From: Paludibacteraceae bacterium
Lineage (GTDB): Bacteria; Bacteroidota; Bacteroidia; Bacteroidales; Paludibacteraceae
Direction of reading: 5' to 3'
NCBI GenBank assembly: GCA_017448985.1
Contig: JAFSKL010000021.1
Span: forward strand, 1 to 64,000
DNA length: 64,000 nt
In this document: piece by piece, positions 1-7,251 of the stretch
Layout of the letters: each line of letters opens with the position of its first letter
Numbering within the stretch: position 1 is the first letter of the stretch
Translations under genes and position numbers: made by a program
The notes under the pieces: model-generated
Told to the model about the DNA's origin: nothing
The model's database searches: none
What the model saw: the letters and a program-made list of their open reading frames with translations, nothing else

Positions 1-202
1 CGTGCACCCATTTACCACCCAATCCCGCATCATCCCCGCACCATTTTCGCACCATTTTCGAGTCATTTACAATACCACTCCGTTACCACTACGTACCGTC
101 ATAGCACCATCGCAACCAAAAGTCTTCGTTAATTAGCGTCGTATCTTATCCGACAATAATGATTTAACGATTTAACAGTTTAACAATTTAACCCTTTTTA
201 TT
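1..202. other. Non-coding stretch at the window edge
   Basis: No credible gene is seen on either strand. A 12-nt unit containing CACCATTTTCG occurs twice back to back near positions 39-61. An octamer array (161-192) leads into the first start codon. No TTTG-20-TAnnTTTG promoter is visible, so the first genes may be transcribed from outside the window. Confidence 0.5.
161..192 (+). repeat. Tandem octamer array before a start codon
   Basis: Four consecutive 8-nt units (GATTTAAC, GATTTAAC, AGTTTAAC, AATTTAAC) end 10 nt before the ATG at 203. It is the first of many short AT-rich tandem arrays placed at gene starts in this window. Confidence 0.85.
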
Positions 203-472
203 ATGAAAGTAAAACTCATTTTACCGATCGCCACCTTACATGGCAAACTGAATGGCAAAGCCAATTTCTATTTCAAAACCGTCAACGGCAAGACCTACGT
301 CCAGCGTTGTCCCAACCGCTCCAACGTCCCGCCTACTGCCGCACAAACGGCTGCACGACAGCGATTCACCGAAATGGTCGCCATCGTCAACCGATTGCAC
401 GAACAACAACCCATTCTGTCCAAGAAACAGCTCTGGAAAATCGCTAAGGAGCAGTATGAATCAGCGCATTGA
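203..472 (+). CDS. Small protein, AQ-RF family (copy 1 of 3)
   Basis: An 89-residue soluble protein with no signal peptide. It shares a central motif with the products at 868-1206 and 1643-2020: an aromatic strand region (YFKT..GKTY), then a Pro-(T/S) step, then AAQTAA, a basic residue and RF, followed by an amphipathic helix. The pattern faintly resembles the N-terminal part of DUF6266-type small proteins of Bacteroidota, but this is a memory-based resemblance and not a search result. The function is unknown. The ATG at 203 is preferred because the octamer array ends just before it. The last 17 nt overlap the next gene, suggesting co-translation. Confidence 0.6.
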   Translation: MKVKLILPIATLHGKLNGKANFYFKTVNGKTYVQRCPNRSNVPPTAAQTAARQRFTEMVAIVNRLHEQQPILSKKQLWKIAKEQYESAH

Positions 473-674
473 GAAGAGTGAGTTGGCGGAGCGGCTGGAT
501 GCCGCGATCGCCTATCCGGCGGGTATGGAAGGGCTCGGTACGCTGCTGTACGGCTGGACGCGGACGGACCTGCAGTTGCGGGTGAACATCCGTCACCGGA
601 CCTGGCTGTACGACTATGAGGTGGCGGCTCTGAGCGAATACGCAGGGGTGCAACTATTAAAAACGGAATTGTGA
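456..674 (+). CDS. Small hypothetical protein, DUF4248-like?
   Basis: A 72-residue protein starting at ATG 456 (MNQRIEK). The longer upstream reading in the same frame lies entirely inside the previous gene and is rejected. Features are an ELAERL start, a W-x-R stretch and a C-terminal segment reading EVAALSEYAG. That spacing recalls DUF4248-type proteins, small unknowns often found beside phage-like small genes in Bacteroidales (tentative). It has no membrane segment and overlaps the preceding gene by 17 nt. The function is unknown. Confidence 0.55.
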   Translation: MNQRIEKSELAERLDAAIAYPAGMEGLGTLLYGWTRTDLQLRVNIRHRTWLYDYEVAALSEYAGVQLLKTEL

Positions 675-696
675 TTCCGCAGAAGCCGGAGAAGAG

Positions 697-728
697 TTGC
701 ACAAGTCGGAAAATTTTCGTACCTTTGC
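697..728 (+). promoter_or_regulatory. Bacteroidota-type promoter
   Basis: TTG at 697-699, 20 nt, then TACCTTTG at 720-727. This matches the TTG / TAnnTTTG consensus of the Bacteroidota primary sigma factor. The predicted start is near 734, giving a leader of about 130 nt before the gene at 868. Confidence 0.75.
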
Positions 729-867
729 ATTGTCTTTCGGATAGATAGGATAATGGTTGTTCGGGGCGTCTATCGCCTTATCCTCAGTCTCGAACAGCCA
801 TAAAGGGATAACCCGAAAGACAGCGCGCGTTTTAACAATTAAAACCATTAAACCAAACCTTAAAAAA

Positions 868-1206
868 ATGGCACAGATTAAACCGATGGTGCTCATAGAG
901 AGCATGAAAAAGAAAGTGTGCATGCACAGCGATGTGTATTTCCGCACGAATCGCCAGACCGGGGCGACGTACACCGGCAAGTTGTGCAACCCGAGTACGA
1001 AGGCGCCGAGCGCGGCGCAGACAGCAGCCAAAGCGCGTTTTGCGAAGGTTGTGGCGGCGGTCCGTACGATCCTGAACGACCCGACGGAGAAGGCCAAACT
1101 GCTGGTCGAGTACAAACGCCAGACCAAGATCGGTTCGCTCTTCGGCTATGCGATGCACAAGCTGAACGGCAACTACGACCAGAACGGAGACCTGATTGGG
1201 GATTAA
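868..1206 (+). CDS. Small protein, AQ-RF family (copy 2 of 3)
   Basis: A 112-residue basic protein, MAQIKPM at the start. It carries the family motif in its clearest form: YFRT, G-x-TY, a CNPS step, then PSAAQTAAKARF and a long helix, ending in a GYAMHKLNGNYDQNGD tail. The ATG at 868 is chosen; an in-frame TTG at 757 would add 37 unlike residues and start within the leader of the promoter at 697-728. There is no signal peptide or catalytic motif. The function is unknown. The three family members alternate with unrelated small genes, which suggests old duplication rather than recent copying. Confidence 0.6.
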   Translation: MAQIKPMVLIESMKKKVCMHSDVYFRTNRQTGATYTGKLCNPSTKAPSAAQTAAKARFAKVVAAVRTILNDPTEKAKLLVEYKRQTKIGSLFGYAMHKLNGNYDQNGDLIGD

Positions 1207-1240
1207 TTCAAAATTCAAAATTAAAAATTAAGAATTATGA
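1206..1240 (+). repeat. Heptamer array containing a start codon
   Basis: Five 7-nt units in phase (ATTCAAA, ATTCAAA, ATTAAAA, ATTAAGA, ATTATGA). The ATG of the lipoprotein gene (1237-1239) lies inside the fifth unit. The first unit begins at the last base of the upstream stop codon. Confidence 0.85.
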
Positions 1241-1446
1241 GCAAGAAACAAATCATCAAGATCATCGTATCGGTACTCATTGCGGCGTTGTCGGCGCTCG
1301 GAGCGGCGTTCGGATTGACGAGCTGCAATGTGACGCGGACGGTGACGACCAAGAGCGAGTACTGGCAGAAAGGTGACACGAGCGCCGTGATTCAGACCCG
1401 GACGGTGGAGTCGTATGACGCGACCAAGAAATTTTTCACCAATTAA
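1237..1446 (+). CDS. Short lipoprotein of phage-associated type
   Basis: A 69-residue protein with a basic N-terminus (MSKKQIIK), a hydrophobic core and a lipobox-like LTSC, followed by a short hydrophilic tail of about 40 residues. It should be exported, lipidated at Cys30 and membrane-anchored. Short lipoproteins ending their signal in TSC are common beside small phage-like genes in Bacteroidales ('smalltalk'-type neighbourhoods), which fits its place between two members of the AQ-RF family. Its role is unknown. The start codon is embedded in a heptamer array. Confidence 0.65.
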   Translation: MSKKQIIKIIVSVLIAALSALGAAFGLTSCNVTRTVTTKSEYWQKGDTSAVIQTRTVESYDATKKFFTN

Positions 1447-1540
1447 CCTAATTAACCTAACCCTTATCCCCTCTGACGGCATAGAGGGTCCCCAACTTAA
1501 ACCAAGCTATAGGCTGTTTGCGGTGGGGAGAGCGGTGGAG

Positions 1541-1561
1541 AAGTGCCTTGACTTGGCACTT
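1541..1561 (+). other. Perfect 7-bp hairpin in a G-rich spacer
   Basis: AAGTGCC (1541-1547) and GGCACTT (1555-1561) pair perfectly around a 7-nt loop. It lies in a 196-bp spacer (1447-1642) that is unusually purine-rich on the plus strand. There is no T-run, so it is not a classic terminator. It may be a leader structure for the next gene. Confidence 0.4.
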
Positions 1562-1642
1562 CGAAAAGGGAAGGCGGGCGGGGAGCCCAAGCCGACCGAG
1601 AAAAAGGTCGCCCTTCCAATGCGAGCCGATTGCCGAACGCGA

Positions 1643-2020
1643 ATGGCAAAAGTAGGATGGAGTGCCGGAATTGACTATGTATCCGGCGCATTGAGTAAGC
1701 CCTCAAAGGGCGGTCAACACAGTTGCGAGAAGATGTTGCTGGGTACGCACCGCGTGGCAGCGACGATGAGCAGCGATTGTAACCGATTGTATCTCCGCAA
1801 GAAAGTGCAACGCAGCACGCCGGTGACGGCTCGCGAGATGCAAGCGCGAACCCGTTTCGCCGCTGTACGGCAGGCCGTTTGGGACCGTGCGCATGATCTG
1901 AACAAGATCTCGCAGGACCAGGCTGCGTTCATCGCGCAGAAAGACACGGCAGGTGGTATCCGTACCATGAATGCGTGGCTCTGGAAGCAGGAAGGCGATT
2001 TGTATGATGCAAATCACTAA
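1643..2020 (+). CDS. Small protein, AQ-RF family (copy 3 of 3)
   Basis: A 125-residue protein. I place the start at ATG 1643 (MAKVGWSAG), because that segment reads as a conserved beginning (GWSAGIDYVSGAL) and the upstream in-frame extension to 1415 is low-complexity and overlaps the lipoprotein gene. The family motif is present as LYLRK, a TPVTA step, then EMQARTRF, followed by a helix with AVWDRAHDLNKI. It has no signal peptide. The function is unknown. A strong terminator follows at 2086-2112. Confidence 0.6.
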   Translation: MAKVGWSAGIDYVSGALSKPSKGGQHSCEKMLLGTHRVAATMSSDCNRLYLRKKVQRSTPVTAREMQARTRFAAVRQAVWDRAHDLNKISQDQAAFIAQKDTAGGIRTMNAWLWKQEGDLYDANH

Positions 2021-2085
2021 ACAAACCCCTCTCCGGCTCTCCCCTCAAGGGAGAGTGAAGGAAGGGTAGGAAGGACGAAATCAGG

Positions 2086-2112
2086 AAAAAAGCGCAAATT
2101 CTGCGCTTTTTT
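2086..2112 (+). terminator. Intrinsic terminator
   Basis: Stem AAAAAAGCGCA (2086-2096), loop AATTC, stem TGCGCTTTTTT (2102-2112), with more T's downstream. It closes the small-gene group. The A-rich arm on the other side would allow it to work in both directions. Confidence 0.85.
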
Positions 2113-2272
2113 CTTTTTGTTGCTTGCATATAACAAAAAAAGTTGTACCGTCGGCACGCCCTTATTTGCACGGCAAACAAGGAATCTTCCGAAGGTCCTG
2201 TCGCACACTTGTGCGAATAACAAGTCTTTTATACAAAATCCTCAAATAAATTTGACTTTTTGCACAAAATCC

Positions 2273-2303
2273 TTGTATATTCCAAATTTTTGTAGTAAAT
2301 TTG
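2273..2303 (+). promoter_or_regulatory. Bacteroidota-type promoter
   Basis: TTG at 2273-2275, 20 nt, then TAAATTTG at 2296-2303. It drives the run beginning at 2463. The leader of about 150 nt contains a 12-codon open frame (2332-2370, MEATMRTLQVND) and a heptamer array. Confidence 0.75.
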
Positions 2304-2361
2304 CAGGCGATTTTGAAAGAAAGGATCAATTATGGAAGCAACAATGAGAACTTTGCAGGTC

Positions 2362-2410
2362 AATGATTAATGAATAATGGATAATGATTAATGAATAATG
2401 AATAATGAAA
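2362..2410 (+). repeat. Seven in-phase heptamers
   Basis: Units AATGATT, AATGAAT, AATGGAT, AATGATT, AATGAAT, AATGAAT, AATGAAA run without a break. It is the cleanest period-7 array in the window, located in the leader about 50 nt before the gene at 2463. Confidence 0.95.
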
Positions 2411-2462
2411 TAATCGTGCCTTTTGGCTAAGAATATCTCGTAGATTACGAATAAATAGACAT

Positions 2463-2915
2463 ATGTACCAGATTGAATTAGAACGTTATTGGAACAACGA
2501 CAAGACCCTGATTGAAGTGCCGGAAGACATGCTGTTAGAGGATTTCGCGGCGGAGATACGGAATCACATGCGGCTGTCGGAGGAAGATTACATTGTGCGC
2601 TACCACTACTTCATTAGCGGTCACGACAAACAAGTGTATATGGAGGAAGATTCGATTGCTTCTTTCGTGGACATGTTGTGGGAAGGCGGTGACGACGATA
2701 ACGATCCCGACAAAGAGGCGCCTCAGTACCAAGAGAATTTTTATCATGCGGAGGAAGGAGTGCGCGTCAAGGACATCTTCGGGGAAGTCGGTTCCCTCAT
2801 CCTGTATGACCAGTCGGATGACAAAGTGTACGGCGAATTGAAGGCCATCGTAGAAGTGGATCCTAAAGAAGAGCTGGCGGAAGAAATCGAACGGAAGTTT
2901 GAACAAAAAAAGTAG
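2463..2915 (+). CDS. Acidic hypothetical protein
   Basis: A 150-residue cytoplasmic protein, very acidic (a GDDDNDPDKE patch near residue 80). Its beginning (VPEDMLLEDFAAEI, then HYFISG) loosely follows the layout of PRiA4b ORF-3-like domains, which start with a strand, 'VP.D..L.dl...I', then a Y-F strand. The match is weak and the family's usual W/D motif near the C-terminus is not seen, so I leave the function open. It lies 6 nt upstream of thymidine kinase, which implies one transcript. Confidence 0.6.
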   Translation: MYQIELERYWNNDKTLIEVPEDMLLEDFAAEIRNHMRLSEEDYIVRYHYFISGHDKQVYMEEDSIASFVDMLWEGGDDDNDPDKEAPQYQENFYHAEEGVRVKDIFGEVGSLILYDQSDDKVYGELKAIVEVDPKEELAEEIERKFEQKK

Positions 2916-2921
2916 ATCAAT

Positions 2922-3512
2922 ATGTTTTCAGAACGAGACACCAAAGGTCCGGTGCAACGCCGTGGCGCCATTGAAGTAGTATGCGGTTCCATGTTCAGCG
3001 GCAAGACCGAGGAACTGATTCGCCGTATGAAACGTGCTAAGTTTGCCAAGCAGCGTGTGGAGATATACAAACCCGCCTTGGATGTGCGCTACAGCGAGGA
3101 AGACGTTGTTTCGCATGACCGCAATGTGATCCAATCGACGCCGGTGGACAGCAGCCAGAACATCCTGCTGATGGTAGAGGACATCGATGTGGTGGGTATC
3201 GACGAGGCACAGTTCTTCGACATGGGTATCGTAGAAGTATGCCAGCAGTTGGCCAATCGCGGCATACGTGTTATATGCGCCGGTTTGGACATGGACTTCC
3301 GCGGTGTGCCTTTCGGTCCGATGCCGGCGCTGATGGCCATCGCCGACGATGTGTACAAGACCCACGCCATCTGCGTTCACTGCGGCGATCTGGCCTATGT
3401 GAGCCATCGTCTCGTAGCCTCCGACAAGCGCGTTTTGCTCGGAGAGACCGACAGTTACGAACCTCTCTGCCGTGTTTGTTACAACAAAGCGATCGCGGGT
3501 GAGACTTCTTGA
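2922..3512 (+). CDS. tdk: Thymidine kinase
   Basis: A 196-residue type II thymidine kinase that phosphorylates thymidine to dTMP with ATP (pyrimidine salvage, cytoplasm). Visible motifs are the P-loop [11 protein letters not shown], the DEAQF switch, the lasso-region arginine segment and a zinc ribbon made of CVHCG and CRVCY. The length is normal. The gene's last 14 nt overlap priA if priA starts at GTG 3499. The Tdk-PriA pairing with tight spacing indicates an operon with the upstream unknown gene. Confidence 0.95.
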   Translation: MFSERDTKGPVQRRGAIEVVCGSMFSGKTEELIRRMKRAKFAKQRVEIYKPALDVRYSEEDVVSHDRNVIQSTPVDSSQNILLMVEDIDVVGIDEAQFFDMGIVEVCQQLANRGIRVICAGLDMDFRGVPFGPMPALMAIADDVYKTHAICVHCGDLAYVSHRLVASDKRVLLGETDSYEPLCRVCYNKAIAGETS

Positions 3513-5508
3513 CATCATATTACCTTTAGCCATCCGAGATTGTTACACCTACAGCGTTCCGGATGATTGGGCTGTGCCTGCTCCGGGTACACGCGTCGTC
3601 GTGCCGCTGATGAAAAAGGAGTTGCGCGGAGTGGTTCTGCGTACGCATACGGAAGCCGTTGAACCGGCGCTGATGAGTAAGATTCGCCCGGTTTCATCGG
3701 TAGTGGACACCGCTCCGGTAGTCTCGCACGAGCAGTTGGCGCTATGGCAATGGATGAGCGCCTATTACATGTGTACCTTAGGCGAGGTGATGGCTGCGGC
3801 GCTGCCCGGAGGATTGGACAAAAGGCTGGTCAGTCCTCCCAAACGGCGCAGAGCTACGCTTGCTCCCTATACGGGACCCATCGAACCGATGCACGACTTA
3901 TCGCCCGCACAAGCCAAAAGTGCCGATGGAATCGAGACTTTATGGTCCTCCGGCAAAGAGATAGTGCTGCTGCACGGTGTCACTTCCAGCGGTAAAACCG
4001 ATATTTATATTCATCTGATACAAAAGCAGTTGGCGCAAGGAAAAAACGTGCTCTATCTCGTTCCGGAAATAGCCTTGACGACCCAACTGACCTCCCGTTT
4101 GCAGCGCATCTTCGGCAATCAGCTGATGGTCTATCACAGCCGTTTTACCGATGCCGAACGCGAACAGCTCTACCATGCGTCTGCCAAATCCGAACCGCAT
4201 GTGGTCATCGGTGCCCGTAGTGCAATCTTTCTTCCTATTCCCGATTTGGGATTGGTGATTGTGGACGAGGAGAACGAACCGAGTTACAAGCAAGCCGAAC
4301 CGGCTCCGCGTTATCACGCCCGTGCTGCAGCCATCGTGCTGGCCAGAGAGCATCATGCCAAGGTCTTGCTCGGCACGGCTACACCTTCGATGGAATCGTA
4401 CTATCTGGCACATAAAGGCGTCTATGGATTGGTGTCGTTGAAGGAACGTTTCGGAGGGGTGCAACTGCCTGCTATCCAACTGATCGACCTCAAACGCCAG
4501 TATGAACGCAAAGAGATGTACGGCCATTTCAGCGACCCGCTGGTAGAACGCATCCGGCAGACATTGGCGGAGCACAAGCAGGTCATTCTTTTTCAGAACC
4601 GCCGCGGCTATGCACCGCAGCTCCAATGCACATCCTGCGGTCAGCCTCCCCGGTGTGTGCAATGCGACGTGCCCATGACACTGCATAAGCGCGCGAATGA
4701 GTTGCGTTGCCATTATTGCGGGTACAGCATGCCGGTTCCGCCCGTCTGTCCGCAATGCGGAGGCGAGTTGAAGGCCATCGGTTTCGGTACGGAGCGTATC
4801 GAAGATGAGATACAGACGCTCTTCCCCGATGCCCGTGTGCTGCGTATGGATCTGGACACGACCCGCAACAAATCCGCCTATCAGGACATCATCAATGCCT
4901 TTGGCAGTCACGAATGTGACATCCTGGTCGGCACGCAGATGGTAACCAAGGGACTGCATTTCGACGATGTGCGTCTGGTGGCGGTTCTCAATGCCGATCC
5001 GCTCTTCAACCAACCGGACTTCCGGGCCTACGAGCGGGCCTTTCAGATGCTGGAGCAGGTAGCAGGACGGGCAGGACGCAAAGGTAACCAGGGTGAGGTA
5101 TGGATCCAGACCTTTGACCCCACGAACAAAGTGCTGCAGATGGTGCAGAACCATGACTACGAAGCACTCTACCGGCAACAGATTGCGGAACGCCAAACAT
5201 TCCAATATCCCCCGTTTCATCGGCTTATCCGAGTGCAGATGCGGGACCATAACAGCAGCCGCGTGGCGGCTTTTGCGCTACAGCTGCAGCAGCACTTGAC
5301 CCGAATTTTCGGGAAGCGCGTCTCGGCAGTGATCGTTCCGTCCGTAGAGCGTGTACAAGCCTATACGCTACGCGAGCTGACACTCCGAATCGAACAGGGC
5401 GCCAATATGGTGGAAGCCAAGCGCCGAATCAAAGAGGGAATCGACTATATTGGCTCGATGAAATCGAATAAAAACGTGAAAATTATAATAGATATAGATC
5501 CGATATGA
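3499..5508 (+). CDS. priA: Primosomal helicase PriA
   Basis: A superfamily 2 DNA helicase that recognises stalled forks and reloads the replisome. Seen in order: an N-terminal 3'-end-binding region, Walker A ([11 protein letters not shown]), Walker B-type DEEN, a double zinc-binding insert with paired cysteines (CTSCG, CVQC, CHYCG, CPQCG) and helicase motifs V-VI ([21 protein letters not shown]). I place the start at GTG 3499 ([12 protein letters not shown]), giving 669 residues and overlapping tdk by 14 nt; a GTG at 3472 would add nine unlike residues. The stop overlaps the next start by 4 nt. Confidence 0.93.
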   Translation: MRLLDIILPLAIRDCYTYSVPDDWAVPAPGTRVVVPLMKKELRGVVLRTHTEAVEPALMSKIRPVSSVVDTAPVVSHEQLALWQWMSAYYMCTLGEVMAAALPGGLDKRLVSPPKRRRATLAPYTGPIEPMHDLSPAQAKSADGIETLWSSGKEIVLLHGVTSSGKTDIYIHLIQKQLAQGKNVLYLVPEIALTTQLTSRLQRIFGNQLMVYHSRFTDAEREQLYHASAKSEPHVVIGARSAIFLPIPDLGLVIVDEENEPSYKQAEPAPRYHARAAAIVLAREHHAKVLLGTATPSMESYYLAHKGVYGLVSLKERFGGVQLPAIQLIDLKRQYERKEMYGHFSDPLVERIRQTLAEHKQVILFQNRRGYAPQLQCTSCGQPPRCVQCDVPMTLHKRANELRCHYCGYSMPVPPVCPQCGGELKAIGFGTERIEDEIQTLFPDARVLRMDLDTTRNKSAYQDIINAFGSHECDILVGTQMVTKGLHFDDVRLVAVLNADPLFNQPDFRAYERAFQMLEQVAGRAGRKGNQGEVWIQTFDPTNKVLQMVQNHDYEALYRQQIAERQTFQYPPFHRLIRVQMRDHNSSRVAAFALQLQQHLTRIFGKRVSAVIVPSVERVQAYTLRELTLRIEQGANMVEAKRRIKEGIDYIGSMKSNKNVKIIIDIDPI

Positions 5509-6452
5509 TACCTGAAGAGAAACGCCGCGTGGCGTATATCAACGAGATGATCGAGACAGGCCATGCCAATGAGTTGGTGGCCGAAGGCGAGAATTACCAT
5601 ACGAAGCAGTTGGCATCGATTGCGCATGATATCTGTTCCCGACCGGAAGTACGCGTGGTGCTGATAGCCGGTCCTTCCTCCAGCGGTAAAACGAGTACCA
5701 GTCATAAACTGTGCCTCGAACTGTTGGCGCAAGGCAAGCAACCGGTGGCGCTGTCCTTGGACAACTGGTATGTGGATGGGTCGCTTACGCCGCTCAAGGA
5801 CGATGGCACCAAAGACTACGAATCGGTTTATGCTATTGACCTGCAGCAATTGGAGAGTGACCTGAAGGCGTTGATAGCCGGTAAAGAGATAGTGCTACCG
5901 ACATTCAATTTTGCGGAAGAGAAGCGCGAGTACTTAGGCGATACCTTGCAATTAGAACCGGATACGATCATGGTGATTGAAGGCATCCATGCGCTCAATC
6001 CCATTCTGACGGAACATATCGATGCCGCCTGCAAATACAAGATCTATGCTGCTCCGATGAGTCCTGTGTCGTTGGACGGAGAGACGTGGATTCCTACTTA
6101 TGTGCATCGTCTCTTACGCCGCATGAGCCGCGATTTGCGTACACGGGGCAAGAGCCCGCAGACCACTATCGCCAACTGGCCTTCCGTACGGGAAGGAGAG
6201 GATCAATGGATCGAACCTTTCCGCAGTGAAGCAGATGCCGAATTTGACTCCTCCATGACCTATGAACTGCCTGCCATCCGTTATACCGTGGAAACGGCGC
6301 TGCAAACGGTACCTGCCGTGGCAGAGGAATACAAGATAGCGGAGAAGCTGCTGTTTTACCTCAGTTTCTTTGAAGGATTGGAGGCTTCTTTCATTCCTCG
6401 AACCTCTATTTTGCGCGAATTCATCGGAGGTAGTCAGTTCAATGTAGGGTGA
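5505..6452 (+). CDS. Uridine-kinase-like nucleoside kinase, short form
   Basis: A 315-residue P-loop kinase of the phosphoribulokinase/uridine kinase family. Walker A is GPSSSGKTSTS; downstream are LDNWYVD and an EGIHALNP motif, then RDLRTRGKSPQTTIANWPSV, all typical of the Bacteroidota 'nucleoside kinase'. Members I know usually run to about 550 residues with an N-terminal TGS and ThrRS-like editing region. Here only about 45 residues precede the kinase domain, so the accessory half is missing. The start overlaps the priA stop (ATGA). The probable role is NTP-dependent phosphorylation of a nucleoside or similar substrate; the exact substrate is unknown. Confidence 0.85.
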   Translation: MIPEEKRRVAYINEMIETGHANELVAEGENYHTKQLASIAHDICSRPEVRVVLIAGPSSSGKTSTSHKLCLELLAQGKQPVALSLDNWYVDGSLTPLKDDGTKDYESVYAIDLQQLESDLKALIAGKEIVLPTFNFAEEKREYLGDTLQLEPDTIMVIEGIHALNPILTEHIDAACKYKIYAAPMSPVSLDGETWIPTYVHRLLRRMSRDLRTRGKSPQTTIANWPSVREGEDQWIEPFRSEADAEFDSSMTYELPAIRYTVETALQTVPAVAEEYKIAEKLLFYLSFFEGLEASFIPRTSILREFIGGSQFNVG

Positions 6453-6455
6453 TTT

Positions 6456-7178
6456 ATGGCATCGGTTCTGCGAAACGCGTTGTTCAGTCTTTTTTATCCG
6501 CATAACTGTCCGACATGCGATAATTACATTGGTGACTTGTCCAAAGTAGTGTGCGATGAGTGCTTGGCCAGCTTGCCGCGCACCGAACAGGCGCAGATAC
6601 AGGACAACGGTACGGAAATGGTGCTCTGGGGCAAGGCCGATTCCAGGGCGGCAGCCAAAAAGACGATGCATATGGAGCGAGCCGCTGCGTACCTGTTCTA
6701 TGAGAAAGAAAACCCGATCCAGGACATGATCCATCTGATGAAATACAAAGACCAGCCGATGATCGGTTACAAGCTCGGGCGACAAGCGGCGATGGAGATG
6801 CAATATGCAGGTTTCTTCGATTCCATCGATATAATTGTGCCCATGCCGTTGCATCCGAAACGCCTGCGTGAACGGGGATACAACCAATCGGAATACATAG
6901 CCAAAGGCATCAGCGACATCACGGGAATACCGGTGGATACGACGCATGTGATGCGTATTAAGAATACACCCCAACAGGCCTTGCAACGAGGCGAGGCGCG
7001 TAAACAGAATGTGGCGGATGCGTTTGAAGTGAATCATCCCGAGCAGATGTACTACAAGCACATACTTATAGTGGACGATTTGATTACCACGGGCGAGACC
7101 ATGCGCAGCTGTCTGCGTGCCATGAAACGGTTTAGAGGGGCTACATTTAGTGTTTTTGCATTGTGCAAGGCACAATAA
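6456..7178 (+). CDS. comF: ComF-family phosphoribosyltransferase
   Basis: A 240-residue protein with an N-terminal zinc finger (CPTC and CDEC pairs) and a C-terminal phosphoribosyltransferase domain, whose PRPP loop reads LIVDDLITTGETM. Family members are linked to DNA uptake and recombination (ComF/GntX), though the transferred base is not known. It follows the kinase gene after 3 nt and is the last gene of the run. No strong terminator follows; the next promoter starts 23 nt downstream. Confidence 0.85.
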   Translation: MASVLRNALFSLFYPHNCPTCDNYIGDLSKVVCDECLASLPRTEQAQIQDNGTEMVLWGKADSRAAAKKTMHMERAAAYLFYEKENPIQDMIHLMKYKDQPMIGYKLGRQAAMEMQYAGFFDSIDIIVPMPLHPKRLRERGYNQSEYIAKGISDITGIPVDTTHVMRIKNTPQQALQRGEARKQNVADAFEVNHPEQMYYKHILIVDDLITTGETMRSCLRAMKRFRGATFSVFALCKAQ

Positions 7179-7200
7179 ATGCGAAAAAAATCATTTTTTA

Positions 7201-7232
7201 TTTGCATATTTCAAAAAAATGTAGTAATTTTG
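7201..7232 (+). promoter_or_regulatory. Bacteroidota-type promoter for the nadB operon
   Basis: TTTG at 7201-7204, 20 nt, then TAATTTTG at 7225-7232. The expected start is near 7238, leaving a leader of about 14 nt before nadB. Confidence 0.85.
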
Positions 7233-7251
7233 CGCCCACTAAATTATTACC

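Noticed and set aside
1415..1642. Longer start for the third AQ-RF protein
   Set aside because: It overlaps the lipoprotein gene and adds low-complexity sequence not seen in its relatives; ATG 1643 is better.
2117..2347. 76-codon plus frame
   Set aside because: It spans the promoter at 2273-2303 and has no family features.
3940..5250. 436-codon minus-strand frame
   Set aside because: It is opposite priA; composition and lack of motifs show it is a shadow.
7179..7200. Terminator after comF
   Set aside because: Only an A/T run pairing with itself is seen, with no G-C stem.
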